The notes beneath the pieces were generated by a model. It worked only from the letters and a program-made list of their open reading frames with translations, was not told where the DNA came from and searched no databases. Shown piece by piece: positions 1 through 7,231 of a DNA stretch of 18,107 nt (position 1 is its first letter; each line of letters starts with the position of its first letter). The translations under genes and the position numbers were made by a program. Origin of the DNA: Phycisphaerales bacterium (GTDB taxonomy: Bacteria > Planctomycetota > Phycisphaerae > Sedimentisphaerales > Anaerohalosphaeraceae); the NCBI GenBank assembly GCA_011048645.1, contig DSDR01000235.1, forward strand, positions 1 to 18,107, in the 5' to 3' direction.

Positions 1-1465
1 CAATCGGAACAAATTCGGCGCCCAGCTTCATTTGCGTCAACATATTCCGCGCTGAATTGGCGTCAATATGCTCTAACTCAAACACACTGCTGACCACCAC
101 ATCCCCCGGCTGAATCGGCTCGTTCGGCAGCCGCAGCACCGGATCCACGTTGGCCACGTCCTGCGTGCGGGCAATCGTGACCAGCCGATCCCGCCGGGTC
201 ATCACAAATCCGCGAAACCGCAACACCGACTCAAGCAGCGAATATAAATCCTTGATCCGAATCCTCCCGTCATGAACCTTGAGCATCACTTTCTGATTCC
301 GCAGAATCGCCGGGTCATACATATAGTTCAGCCCAAGCTGCTTGCCCACCAGTTCCACCAGCTCTTCGACTTCCACTTCTACGGGCAGAGTAATGGTCAA
401 TTCCAGCTCCTGCTCGGCTTTGTCTTCGGGCAGTTGCGTGTCGGTCACGATGCGATGATCGGCAGGCGTCGGCTCGGCAACGCCATCAGGTGCTTGCTCG
501 TCCGCAGGCAATTCCGCCTGGTCCTCCTCCTGCGCCGGCGGCTCAGCGGTTGGCTGTTGGGCCTGTTCGGACGTTTTCATCAGCATTTCCAGCACCGCAA
601 GCAGGCCCTCATCTGACGCCTCGGCCTGGTCGGCTGACATCGCTTCCATCTGCCTGCGAATATCCTCAACCGCCTGCTGCTCCGGATCGACGGCCTTTGC
701 CGGCTTGGGTTGCGGTTCGGATTCCGGCTCCGGCTCGGATTCGACCGGCTCGGCAGGTTCCGTGGTAACGTGATCCGGCGTTGCCGTGTCCGTTTCCGTT
801 GTTTCTTCAGCGACCGAATCAACCGTATTCGACTCGGCGGGGATAGCCGACGGCGGCTTCTGGTCGCCGAAAAGCTGAGCGGCGATCTCAGCCAGCGAGG
901 GCCTCTTTTCCTCAATCGCCGCCTCCATCGCTTCGCTGTCTTTTGGTTCGGGTTCGGGGGGGGCCGTTTTTTCCGTTTTCCACGTGTCGATAAAGGCCTC
1001 TATTTGGTCCAGCACATCAGCCGAGGCGATCCCGATCAACGTCCCCTCGAATAGATCGACTATCGCCGGATTGGGCGAACCGGAAGGCGGCGCACTGAGC
1101 AGTGTGCCGATGGTCAGGCTGCGCAGACGCACGGCAAGCTCTTCCCGCTTCGGCGCCGGTACCTGCTCGGTCGGAACCAGCAGCGGGCGAATCTCGACCG
1201 GCGATTCGCTGTCAGCCAGGGTAATCACCGAGGAAGCCTTGATCAAATCCTGCGTCCGATCGCTGGTTACGATGATCACCTCCGATGAGAGCTGATTATA
1301 CTCCGTGCCGATATTCAGCCGTTCGAGCATCGTCTGAACCGTGCGGCTGTCGTTGTGCCGAAGACGAAAAGCGCGACTGCGCAGCGGACCTTGGTCGGTT
1401 TGCGAATACGCAAAAAGGCACGCCAGCATTAACATCAGCAATCCCGGTCGAGTCATTCTGTTCAT
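1..1465 (-). CDS. GspD-like secretin, 3' end cut by window edge
   Basis: An open frame of 488 codons runs from an ATG at 1465 off the left edge with no stop. Secretins form the outer-membrane channel of type II secretion or type IV pilus machines. Seen: a hydrophobic N-terminal signal segment (about residues 7-20); a possible secretin short-domain-like fold (about 32-85, from FRLRHND to IITLADS-type spacing); a second weaker one (about 108-162); a long acidic Pro/Glu-rich stretch (about 167-352); then a clear N0/STN-type domain (about 355-432, with LGLNYMYDPAILRNQKV) and the start of an N1 domain (FELEHIDANSARNML, from about 462). Canonical GspD has N0 directly after the signal peptide, so the roughly 355-residue extension is odd. 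The C-terminal beta-barrel domain would lie outside the window. The gene follows a GspC-like gene by 52 bp, the classical gspC-gspD order. The start has only a weak ribosome site. A pilus secretin is the alternative. Confidence 0.82.
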   Translation of the reverse strand, partial: MNRMTRPGLLMLMLACLFAYSQTDQGPLRSRAFRLRHNDSRTVQTMLERLNIGTEYNQLSSEVIIVTSDRTQDLIKASSVITLADSESPVEIRPLLVPTEQVPAPKREELAVRLRSLTIGTLLSAPPSGSPNPAIVDLFEGTLIGIASADVLDQIEAFIDTWKTEKTAPPEPEPKDSEAMEAAIEEKRPSLAEIAAQLFGDQKPPSAIPAESNTVDSVAEETTETDTATPDHVTTEPAEPVESEPEPESEPQPKPAKAVDPEQQAVEDIRRQMEAMSADQAEASDEGLLAVLEMLMKTSEQAQQPTAEPPAQEEDQAELPADEQAPDGVAEPTPADHRIVTDTQLPEDKAEQELELTITLPVEVEVEELVELVGKQLGLNYMYDPAILRNQKVMLKVHDGRIRIKDLYSLLESVLRFRGFVMTRRDRLVTIARTQDVANVDPVLRLPNEPIQPGDVVVSSVFELEHIDANSARNMLTQMKLGAEFVPI

Positions 1466-1517
1466 AACCTGACACCTGTTATTCTCTGAATTCTGATTTG
1501 TCATCGATTAGTCCCGT

Positions 1518-2573
1518 TCATTGATCGTTTTCGGATGACGGCGTCGCATCGCCTGCCGGCTCCTCGTCGGATGCGTCGGTATCGCTCACCTCAACGCGAT
1601 CCTCGGCGGTCTGCGCTTCAAGTGTTGTCTTTTCTTTTTGCAGAAGCTGCAAAAGCTGCATCCAGGCCTCCTGCTCCCGCTTTTGCTCTTCAGACGAAAC
1701 ATGCGGGTCGTCGCGGTGCATTATTTCCTGAATGCTGGCGATGCTCTCCTGAAGTGATTCTTTCTTTTCTTCCGGCGACGGCTCGCGGACCGACGCGCGG
1801 ACGCGATCAATCCGTCCCTGAACATCGACGCGCGCAGAAGGCAGACGCGACGCATCCCGCGCCACGCGAATCGGTCCGGCGGCGCCGGCCTGACGTTCGT
1901 CCTGTTCATCGGCGGCCGCTTCGGAGACCTGTGAAACCGCGGTCGTCACCCCGCTCGGCCCGCTCGAACGAGCCGAGGCCGTCGCGTCTTCTTTCAGCAG
2001 TGAACGGACGCGCGGCTGGGGCGTCGGCACAAAAATCTCCGAGTGCCGTTGGCCGTCCTGGAACAAGACCACGCTGCCGTCATTGACCTCGTGAAGAACC
2101 AGATGCTCGATTTGCTCGCCCTGGCGATACCACTTGGACGGCCCGACCACCGGCTTGATCAGCGCAAACGACCGCTCCGGATCACTGTGCGAGCGGGCGG
2201 TGGCCACCAAATCAAACCGCACCGATACCGGACGCGGCGGCACGACGCGCATCGGACGCTCAGGCTCCGGTTCCGGCTTCGGATCCGGACGTTGCCGCTG
2301 GGCCGTTTGAGCGGGCGGCGGATCGGGTTTAGGCGGAGGCGGAGGGTCAATCCGCAAGGCAAACTTCTTGGCCTGGGTCACCAAGGGCGAAACGGCGTCT
2401 TCTTTGTCGGGGGCGACCTGAACCTCGGTTTTGAGTCTCTCAACGATGCCCGGCTCAGCGAGAAACGCCTCAATTTCCGGATCGCCTTTCAGCCCCCATA
2501 AAGCCAATAAAACCACACCGCAGACCGCCGACGCAGCCAGCAAAAAACTTGTTATCCGCAGTGTTCTAACCAT
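1518..2573 (-). CDS. GspC-like type II secretion inner-membrane protein
   Basis: This 351-residue protein has a short cytoplasmic N-terminus, one membrane anchor (about residues 8-28), a Pro-rich spacer (about 76-115) and a compact domain at about 117-183. That domain resembles the GspC homology region: it contains SFALIKPVVGPSKWYRQGEQ followed by a DGSVVLFQDGQ turn. In known systems this region sits in the periplasm and binds the N0 domain of the secretin. Here the next gene is a secretin with an N0 domain, which supports the call. No PDZ domain follows. Instead the last 170 residues are low-complexity and end in a Glu/Gln/Lys-rich likely coiled coil (about 267-322) and an acidic tail. GGAG lies about 8 bases upstream of the ATG. 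The call rests on one domain and on synteny. Confidence 0.72.
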   Translation of the reverse strand: MVRTLRITSFLLAASAVCGVVLLALWGLKGDPEIEAFLAEPGIVERLKTEVQVAPDKEDAVSPLVTQAKKFALRIDPPPPPKPDPPPAQTAQRQRPDPKPEPEPERPMRVVPPRPVSVRFDLVATARSHSDPERSFALIKPVVGPSKWYRQGEQIEHLVLHEVNDGSVVLFQDGQRHSEIFVPTPQPRVRSLLKEDATASARSSGPSGVTTAVSQVSEAAADEQDERQAGAAGPIRVARDASRLPSARVDVQGRIDRVRASVREPSPEEKKESLQESIASIQEIMHRDDPHVSSEEQKREQEAWMQLLQLLQKEKTTLEAQTAEDRVEVSDTDASDEEPAGDATPSSENDQ

Positions 2574-2650
2574 TCATACTCCGACACATCCTCATAGGTC
2601 GCCAAACATACACGTCAAGCTGAGCTTATACCAAAGCCTTAGACACCTCA

Positions 2651-2692
2651 GAGGGCATTTTGTTCCGTCGGTGAAGACAAAGAAATGCCCTC
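2651..2692. repeat. Inverted repeat between the DUF1573 and gspC-like genes
   Basis: Arms GAGGGCATTT (2651-2660) and AAATGCCCTC (2683-2692) are perfect 10-bp complements around a 22-base loop. The element lies in the 138-bp gap between the DUF1573 stop codon and the GspC-like start. It has no long T-run next to it on the minus strand, so it is a poor intrinsic terminator. It could be a processing or attenuation hairpin, or a dispersed repeat. Confidence 0.6.
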
Positions 2693-2711
2693 AGAACAAG
2701 ATAAATGGCGT

Positions 2712-3845
2712 CTAATTCAGCCTAAACCAGGCATTGCAGCGAATCGACAATTCCTGACCGCCGGTCAGCTTGATTTTCAGCTCGTCTGATATATATCGGC
2801 GACTTGGGGTCGGAGCATCGGCAGAAGGCGTGATTTTTACCATAATTTGAAGATGATTTCCATCGTGCCTCTGACTGTCGATGGACATCATCCCGTTAGT
2901 GGAAGAATACGACTCAATCTCAACTTTCTGGTCATAATTGCTGCGAATCCAGACATCCCGGATGATTTCTTCGCCCGGTGCGATATTTTGCAGAATAATC
3001 CGCGGCCGCGACACCTCAAAATAGGGTTTGGCGCTGAAATGCACCGCCAACAACCCCGCTTGCGGATGGTCGGTTCGTACCTGAATCAAACCGGTAGGCG
3101 TTGTTCCAAGTTTTTCCATATCCACTTTCGGCTCAAGGATAAACTCGGTCGCCCGCTCCGACCGATCAAACGGAATCGTCATCACCCCGCCGGTCGCCGA
3201 GGCGCTGGTAATCGCAAAGGCCTTGCCGTCCGTACTCTTGATGCTCAGCGTCGGCATTCCGGCATTGTCCTGATCCAGCAACAGAGACACTTCTTTCGGA
3301 CTGATTTCGACATTAACGACCACTTTGGCTTTGATGGTCAATTCATATTGTGGGTTTTTAGGGTCATTTGTATAGATATATATCGGCTTAACATCCGTCA
3401 CAGCACCGGAGGCGGCATTATACCGAACGTGAAGCACGCCGGATTCACCCGGCTCATATTCACGCTTCTTAAGCTCCGGAATCGTACAGCCGCACGGGGC
3501 ATGAAATCGCTCAATTTTCAGGACCTCATCCCCCTTGTTTTCAAACTTAAAATCAACCGTATGAGAAGAACTTGGGCCAACTTGACCAAAATCGTGCACC
3601 GATTCTTCGAACCACATCACAGGCGCAGCGTCTGCTTCCGGCTCCGGTTCAACGGCGGACTGCGGTTTGATCGACTCGTTTCGAGGCACGGCAGGCTCAG
3701 CGGAAGGACGAACTGGGGCGGCGGATCGCGGCTGAGCACTTACAAGGGGTTCCGGCTCCGAAACAACTGCTTGTCCTGAGGCACATCCTGCGATCAACGC
3801 GATGAATAAAACAAGTCCCCACGCGAAAAAATGACCCAATCTCAT
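2712..3845 (-). CDS. DUF1573-domain lipoprotein
   Basis: This 377-residue predicted lipoprotein opens with a short signal peptide ending in the lipobox IAGC (Cys21). A low-complexity Pro/Glu linker follows (about residues 25-75). Next is a DUF1573 domain (about 77-175) with the family's HDFGQV start, an FENKG turn and the APCGCT motif (Cys118, Cys120). The remaining 200 residues form one or two further beta-sandwich-like repeats of immunoglobulin/ASH type, for example around PRIILQNIAPGEEI. DUF1573 proteins are common in Bacteroidota and Planctomycetota and their role is not well defined; a surface or periplasmic binding role is inference. I chose the ATG at 3845 over an in-frame TTG at 3878 because GAGGAG sits 7 bases upstream and the signal peptide starts there. 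It is the first gene of a run leading into the GspC/GspD pair. Confidence 0.85.
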   Translation of the reverse strand: MRLGHFFAWGLVLFIALIAGCASGQAVVSEPEPLVSAQPRSAAPVRPSAEPAVPRNESIKPQSAVEPEPEADAAPVMWFEESVHDFGQVGPSSSHTVDFKFENKGDEVLKIERFHAPCGCTIPELKKREYEPGESGVLHVRYNAASGAVTDVKPIYIYTNDPKNPQYELTIKAKVVVNVEISPKEVSLLLDQDNAGMPTLSIKSTDGKAFAITSASATGGVMTIPFDRSERATEFILEPKVDMEKLGTTPTGLIQVRTDHPQAGLLAVHFSAKPYFEVSRPRIILQNIAPGEEIIRDVWIRSNYDQKVEIESYSSTNGMMSIDSQRHDGNHLQIMVKITPSADAPTPSRRYISDELKIKLTGGQELSIRCNAWFRLN

Positions 3846-3852
3846 AGTAAAA

Positions 3853-3858
3853 CTCCTC
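3853..3858 (-). promoter_or_regulatory. Ribosome binding site fixing the DUF1573 start
   Basis: GAGGAG on the minus strand lies 7 bases upstream of the ATG at 3845. It lies inside the frame if the upstream TTG at 3878 is used, which argues for the ATG. Confidence 0.8.
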
Positions 3859-3862
3859 AAAA

Positions 3863-3878
3863 TTGAAAAGATTTTCAA
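3863..3878. repeat. Perfect inverted repeat upstream of the DUF1573 gene
   Basis: TTGAAAA and TTTTCAA are perfect 7-bp arms separated by GA. The repeat lies 18 bases upstream of the DUF1573 start codon, just 5' of its ribosome site and near the expected transcription start of a weak promoter. Its size and place suit an operator for a dimeric repressor, but no regulator can be named. Confidence 0.5.
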
Positions 3879-3883
3879 ACAGG

Positions 3884-3911
3884 ACTTTAATGTTTACGCC
3901 GATAAATGCAA
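3884..3911 (-). promoter_or_regulatory. Weak candidate promoter for the DUF1573-gspC-gspD run
   Basis: On the minus strand TTGCAT (-35, at 3906-3911) is separated by 16 bases from TAAAGT (-10, at 3884-3889). This would start transcription near 3877, about 32 bases before the ATG. The matches are partial (3/6 and 4/6), so this is only the best candidate in the divergent gap. Confidence 0.3.
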
Positions 3912-3970
3912 TTAAGTTTACCAAAAAGAGGTTGACTGACAACAGTATTTCGGTCGATTCCGGATATGGC

Positions 3971-3999
3971 TTTACACAAAGAAGAACGGCCGTTACAAT
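3971..3999 (+). promoter_or_regulatory. Sigma70-like promoter for the glycosyltransferase operon
   Basis: TTTACA (3971-3976) and TACAAT (3994-3999) are spaced by exactly 17 bases; each matches the sigma70 consensus at five of six positions. Transcription would start near 4006, giving a leader of about 80 bases before the GT2 start codon. The site lies in the 243-bp divergent gap at 3846-4088, which holds no gene. Confidence 0.6.
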
Positions 4000-4076
4000 T
4001 TCCGAAGTCGATAAAGAATCGGCCCTTAATCCGTCAACATGATCCGTGATAGACGGCGTTGCCCTGTATTCCAGAT

Positions 4077-4082
4077 GAGGAG
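4077..4082 (+). promoter_or_regulatory. Ribosome binding site fixing the GT2 start
   Basis: GAGGAG lies 6 bases upstream of the ATG at 4089. The frame is open further upstream to a non-ATG codon at 4059, but that start has no ribosome site, so the ATG is preferred. Confidence 0.8.
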
Positions 4083-4088
4083 TTCGCC

Positions 4089-5060
4089 ATGAACAACACG
4101 CGTCAGCCGGAATTGTCATTGGTCATTCCGGTATTCAATGAAGCGGACAGCCTGCCCGGCTTGCAGCGTGACATCGTCCAGGCTCTGGACGGCCTCGATT
4201 ATGAAATCCTCTATATCGACGACGGCAGTTCCGATGAGAGCTTTCGGATCCTCAACGACATGCAGCGCGCCTGCCCGCGCGTGCGGCTGATTCGCTTTCG
4301 CCGCAATTTCGGCCAGACCGCCGCGCTGAGCGCCGGGTTTCGCTACGCCCGCGGCAAGGTCATCGTTCCGCTGGACGCCGACGGCCAGAACGACCCTGCC
4401 GACATCCCCCGATTGGTCAGCAAACTCAACGAAGGCTACGACATCGTCAGCGGCTGGCGCAAAGAACGCAAAGACAACCCCGTCACCCGCACTCTGCCGT
4501 CGCGGATCGCCAACTGGATGATCGGCCGCATCACCGGCGTGCGGCTGCACGATTACGGCTGCACACTCAAGGCCTATCGCGCTGAATCGCTCAAACCCAT
4601 CCGGCTGTATGGCGAGATGCACCGCTTCATCCCCGCGCTGGCCAGTTGGGGCGGTGAAAACGTGACCGAAATGGTTGTCAACCATCGCCCGCGCACCGCC
4701 GGCAAGACCAAGTACGGCCTGAATCGCACCTTCAAGGTGATTCTTGATCTGATGACCATCAAATTTCTTGCGTCTTTTTCCACCAAACCGATCTATATCT
4801 TCGGCGGACTGGGCGTCTTGTGCTTTTTCGGATCGTTTCTGTCAGGGCTGGTGGTCATTTTGATGAAGCTCATCCAAAACTATTCAATGAACCGCAACCC
4901 GCTGCTGATTGTCTCATTGATGCTGATGACTGCGGCAATTCAGTTTGTTCTGATGGGGCTGCTGGCCGAAATCCTCGTTCGCACCTATCACGAATCGCAG
5001 GATCGCCCCATCTATGTCATTGATAAAATCATCGAACCGTCGGAAACAACGATAACCTGA
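4089..5060 (+). CDS. GT2 polyprenyl-phosphate sugar synthase (GtrB/ArnC/DPM1-like)
   Basis: This 323-residue family-2 glycosyltransferase has the GT-A fold signatures LSLVIPVFNE at the N-terminus, the nucleotide-binding IDDGSSDES (Asp44, Asp45) and the metal-site DADGQNDP (Asp96, Asp98). It also has the HRPRTAGKTKYGL segment typical of polyprenyl-phosphate hexose synthases. Two C-terminal membrane helices (about residues 233-261 and 271-297) match the GtrB/ArnC layout, in which a sugar is moved from a nucleotide donor to undecaprenyl phosphate on the cytoplasmic face. The next gene, 8 bp downstream, is a membrane GT-C enzyme of the kind that uses such lipid-linked sugars. The sugar cannot be told from sequence. 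Length is normal for the family. Confidence 0.88.
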   Translation: MNNTRQPELSLVIPVFNEADSLPGLQRDIVQALDGLDYEILYIDDGSSDESFRILNDMQRACPRVRLIRFRRNFGQTAALSAGFRYARGKVIVPLDADGQNDPADIPRLVSKLNEGYDIVSGWRKERKDNPVTRTLPSRIANWMIGRITGVRLHDYGCTLKAYRAESLKPIRLYGEMHRFIPALASWGGENVTEMVVNHRPRTAGKTKYGLNRTFKVILDLMTIKFLASFSTKPIYIFGGLGVLCFFGSFLSGLVVILMKLIQNYSMNRNPLLIVSLMLMTAAIQFVLMGLLAEILVRTYHESQDRPIYVIDKIIEPSETTIT

Positions 5061-5068
5061 AAGGTCCT

Positions 5069-7231
5069 ATGGCGCGTCGCAGAAAACCCGTACAATCCTC
5101 GCCTCCGGCTGCGCCGGTTCGCAGCCAGTCCGCTTTCTCATCCGGCCTGTTGGTCGCTCTTACGGCCGTGCTGCTGCTGGGCGGCATCCCGTTTGCGCTG
5201 GGCAAGTACATCGAACTGAACACCCCCGACCCCTTTGACGGCGGCGCGTACGCCTACTCGGCTCAGCGGCTGCTGACCGGCGCGCAACTGTGGGTCGATG
5301 AGCACACCTCCGCCCAGCCGGGGACGCTGCTGTGCAACGTGCTGGGCATCAAGATGTTCGGATTCGGCGACGTCGGCCCCAACATCATCCAGATGCTGCT
5401 GCAAATCGGCGGGCTGGCGATGCTGTTCTACACCGCCCGGCGGCTGTTCGGCAACGCGGCTGCGGTGGTCTCGACGTCGCTGGCGGCGGTGATGCTCTCG
5501 GCGCCGGTCATCGCCAAATACGGCAACGTCAAAGAACAGTTTATGATTCCGTTTTCCATCGTCGCGGCCTGCGCCTTTGTCCTGCACGAAACCGGCTCAA
5601 AAAAACGCTGGGCCGTCATCGCCGGCGCGGCCGCTATCATTCCTTTTTACTTCAAAGCCACCGGTATCGCGATTGTCGTGGCGACGGGAATCTATCTGAT
5701 CGTCAAACTGCTTGTCAACCGGCGGCAATGGAAATCCATTTTTCTGACGACTGCCCTCTGGACCGCCGGAGCGGCGCTGGGGTTGGGTTTCCCGGCCATC
5801 CTGTATGTCTGGCAAGGCGCAATGAGTCGCTTTTGGCGCACGTTTCCGGTGATTCTTCTGCAAGGAATCATCCTCTTTTCAGCGTTGGCGTTCGGTGTGT
5901 TCGCTTTGGCGTATCATATCTCCTGGTCAAAGGCGCTTCGAGCGCTGGGACGGGTACATCGACTGACGTGGATGGTCGGCGGTGCGGTGCTGGTTCTGAC
6001 CCTGATCGTCGCAGCCGTTCTGATTATCCGAACCGAAGGCGCATTGCCCGAACACGACATCCCGTCGTATATCCGCTCGCTGCCGTTTATCAAATATCCC
6101 GTGATGGCCCAAAGCTGGCTGCTTCATCGGGCCTACAGTATCATCGACGCCTCGGGCATTCTGGCCGAGGGCGGTTACGTCGGCCTGAGCCGTCAGGCCC
6201 GCCCGCTTTCCGAGCAGGCCCCGCAGGTGCTGCGCTATTATCGCGCCGTCGGGGCGGTGCTGTATCCGGCACTGGCAACAACACTGATTTGGCTGGGCCA
6301 TTGGCTGCGGCGTCTGAGCAAAACACATCGGCCCGACAGCCCGCTGCACGCCGCGGCGGGTGTATGGGCGCTCTGGTGGCTGATTGATACCGCACTGGTC
6401 TGGGTCAGCCCGCATTCGTATGAACAATATTATCTGCCGATGTGCGCATCGGGCGCAATCTTGTTCGGATATGCCGTCTGGCGCTGGAACCGATGGCTTC
6501 GACGCCGCGCTGATAAAATGCCTCCGCTGGCCGTCGGGGCGGCGACGGTTGTGCTGCTGATTATTCTGGTCTTTCCCGTCTTTGCCGGATACCCTAAAAG
6601 CCCCGACACCGGCATTGAATACAAAAACGTGCAAACCGGCCGACCTGAACGCCGACGCGGATTTGCCCAGAGTCTGGCAACCGTTCAGCAACAATCCGCG
6701 GCCTTCTGGCAGCAATTGTCCGATTATATCCGAAACAACAGCACACCGGATGAAACGCTCTATGTCTGGGGCTGGTATCCGGGCGTCTATGTCCGCGCCG
6801 AGCGGATGGCGCCGACGCCGCGCGCGTATGAAGCCGAGATGCACATTACCCCGCCGCGCGTCCTGGCTCGACAAATCCGCACCCTCGTCAGCCGTTTCGA
6901 GACCGACCCGCCCCGCTTTATCGTCGATAGCCGAAAACAGCATTTTCCTTTTGACGGGCGTCCGCCGCTCGAACTGTGGCCGATTGTGCCGGCCAATATG
7001 TTCGGCAACGCCCAGCCGCGACTGCTGGGTAATGATCCGCGCGAAATCGAGGTGTTCGAGCGCACCTGGAGCCAAATGCTCACGCAGCGGTTCGGCCAGG
7101 ACGAAGCCGAACGCTTCGAAGCGATGAAACCCTTTCGTGATTTTGTGATGACCCGCTATCGTCTCGTCCGACAATTCGGTATCCACATGCTCTATGAATA
7201 TCGTTCAACGCCGGCAACATCGACCCCATGA
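5069..7231 (+). CDS. ArnT/PMT-like GT-C membrane glycosyltransferase
   Basis: This 720-residue protein has a basic N-terminus, about ten to twelve hydrophobic segments from residue 24 to about 510, and a soluble C-terminal domain of about 200 residues. The first external loop holds the GT-C signature: an acidic DPFDGGAYAY (Asp57 is the likely catalytic base), then a GAQLW-x-x-EHTSAQPG segment like those of the ArnT and PMT_2 families. Such enzymes transfer a sugar from a polyprenyl-phosphate donor to a lipid, glycan or protein on the outer side of the inner membrane. The donor probably comes from the GT2 gene 8 bp upstream. AAGG lies just before the ATG. The stop overlaps the start of the next gene as ATGA, so the two are probably translationally coupled. 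Acceptor and sugar are unknown. Confidence 0.78.
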   Translation: MARRRKPVQSSPPAAPVRSQSAFSSGLLVALTAVLLLGGIPFALGKYIELNTPDPFDGGAYAYSAQRLLTGAQLWVDEHTSAQPGTLLCNVLGIKMFGFGDVGPNIIQMLLQIGGLAMLFYTARRLFGNAAAVVSTSLAAVMLSAPVIAKYGNVKEQFMIPFSIVAACAFVLHETGSKKRWAVIAGAAAIIPFYFKATGIAIVVATGIYLIVKLLVNRRQWKSIFLTTALWTAGAALGLGFPAILYVWQGAMSRFWRTFPVILLQGIILFSALAFGVFALAYHISWSKALRALGRVHRLTWMVGGAVLVLTLIVAAVLIIRTEGALPEHDIPSYIRSLPFIKYPVMAQSWLLHRAYSIIDASGILAEGGYVGLSRQARPLSEQAPQVLRYYRAVGAVLYPALATTLIWLGHWLRRLSKTHRPDSPLHAAAGVWALWWLIDTALVWVSPHSYEQYYLPMCASGAILFGYAVWRWNRWLRRRADKMPPLAVGAATVVLLIILVFPVFAGYPKSPDTGIEYKNVQTGRPERRRGFAQSLATVQQQSAAFWQQLSDYIRNNSTPDETLYVWGWYPGVYVRAERMAPTPRAYEAEMHITPPRVLARQIRTLVSRFETDPPRFIVDSRKQHFPFDGRPPLELWPIVPANMFGNAQPRLLGNDPREIEVFERTWSQMLTQRFGQDEAERFEAMKPFRDFVMTRYRLVRQFGIHMLYEYRSTPATSTP

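Noticed and set aside
710..1295. Plus-strand open frames opposite the secretin
   Set aside because: The minus-strand frame is open for 488 codons and contains N0 and N1 secretin domains. It has no stop in the window, so it is easy to miss, but it is clearly the real gene.
5927..7186. A 419-codon open frame on the minus strand opposite the GT-C gene
   Set aside because: It lies fully inside a well-supported gene, has a Gln/Arg/His-rich composition typical of an antisense shadow, and shows no family motif.
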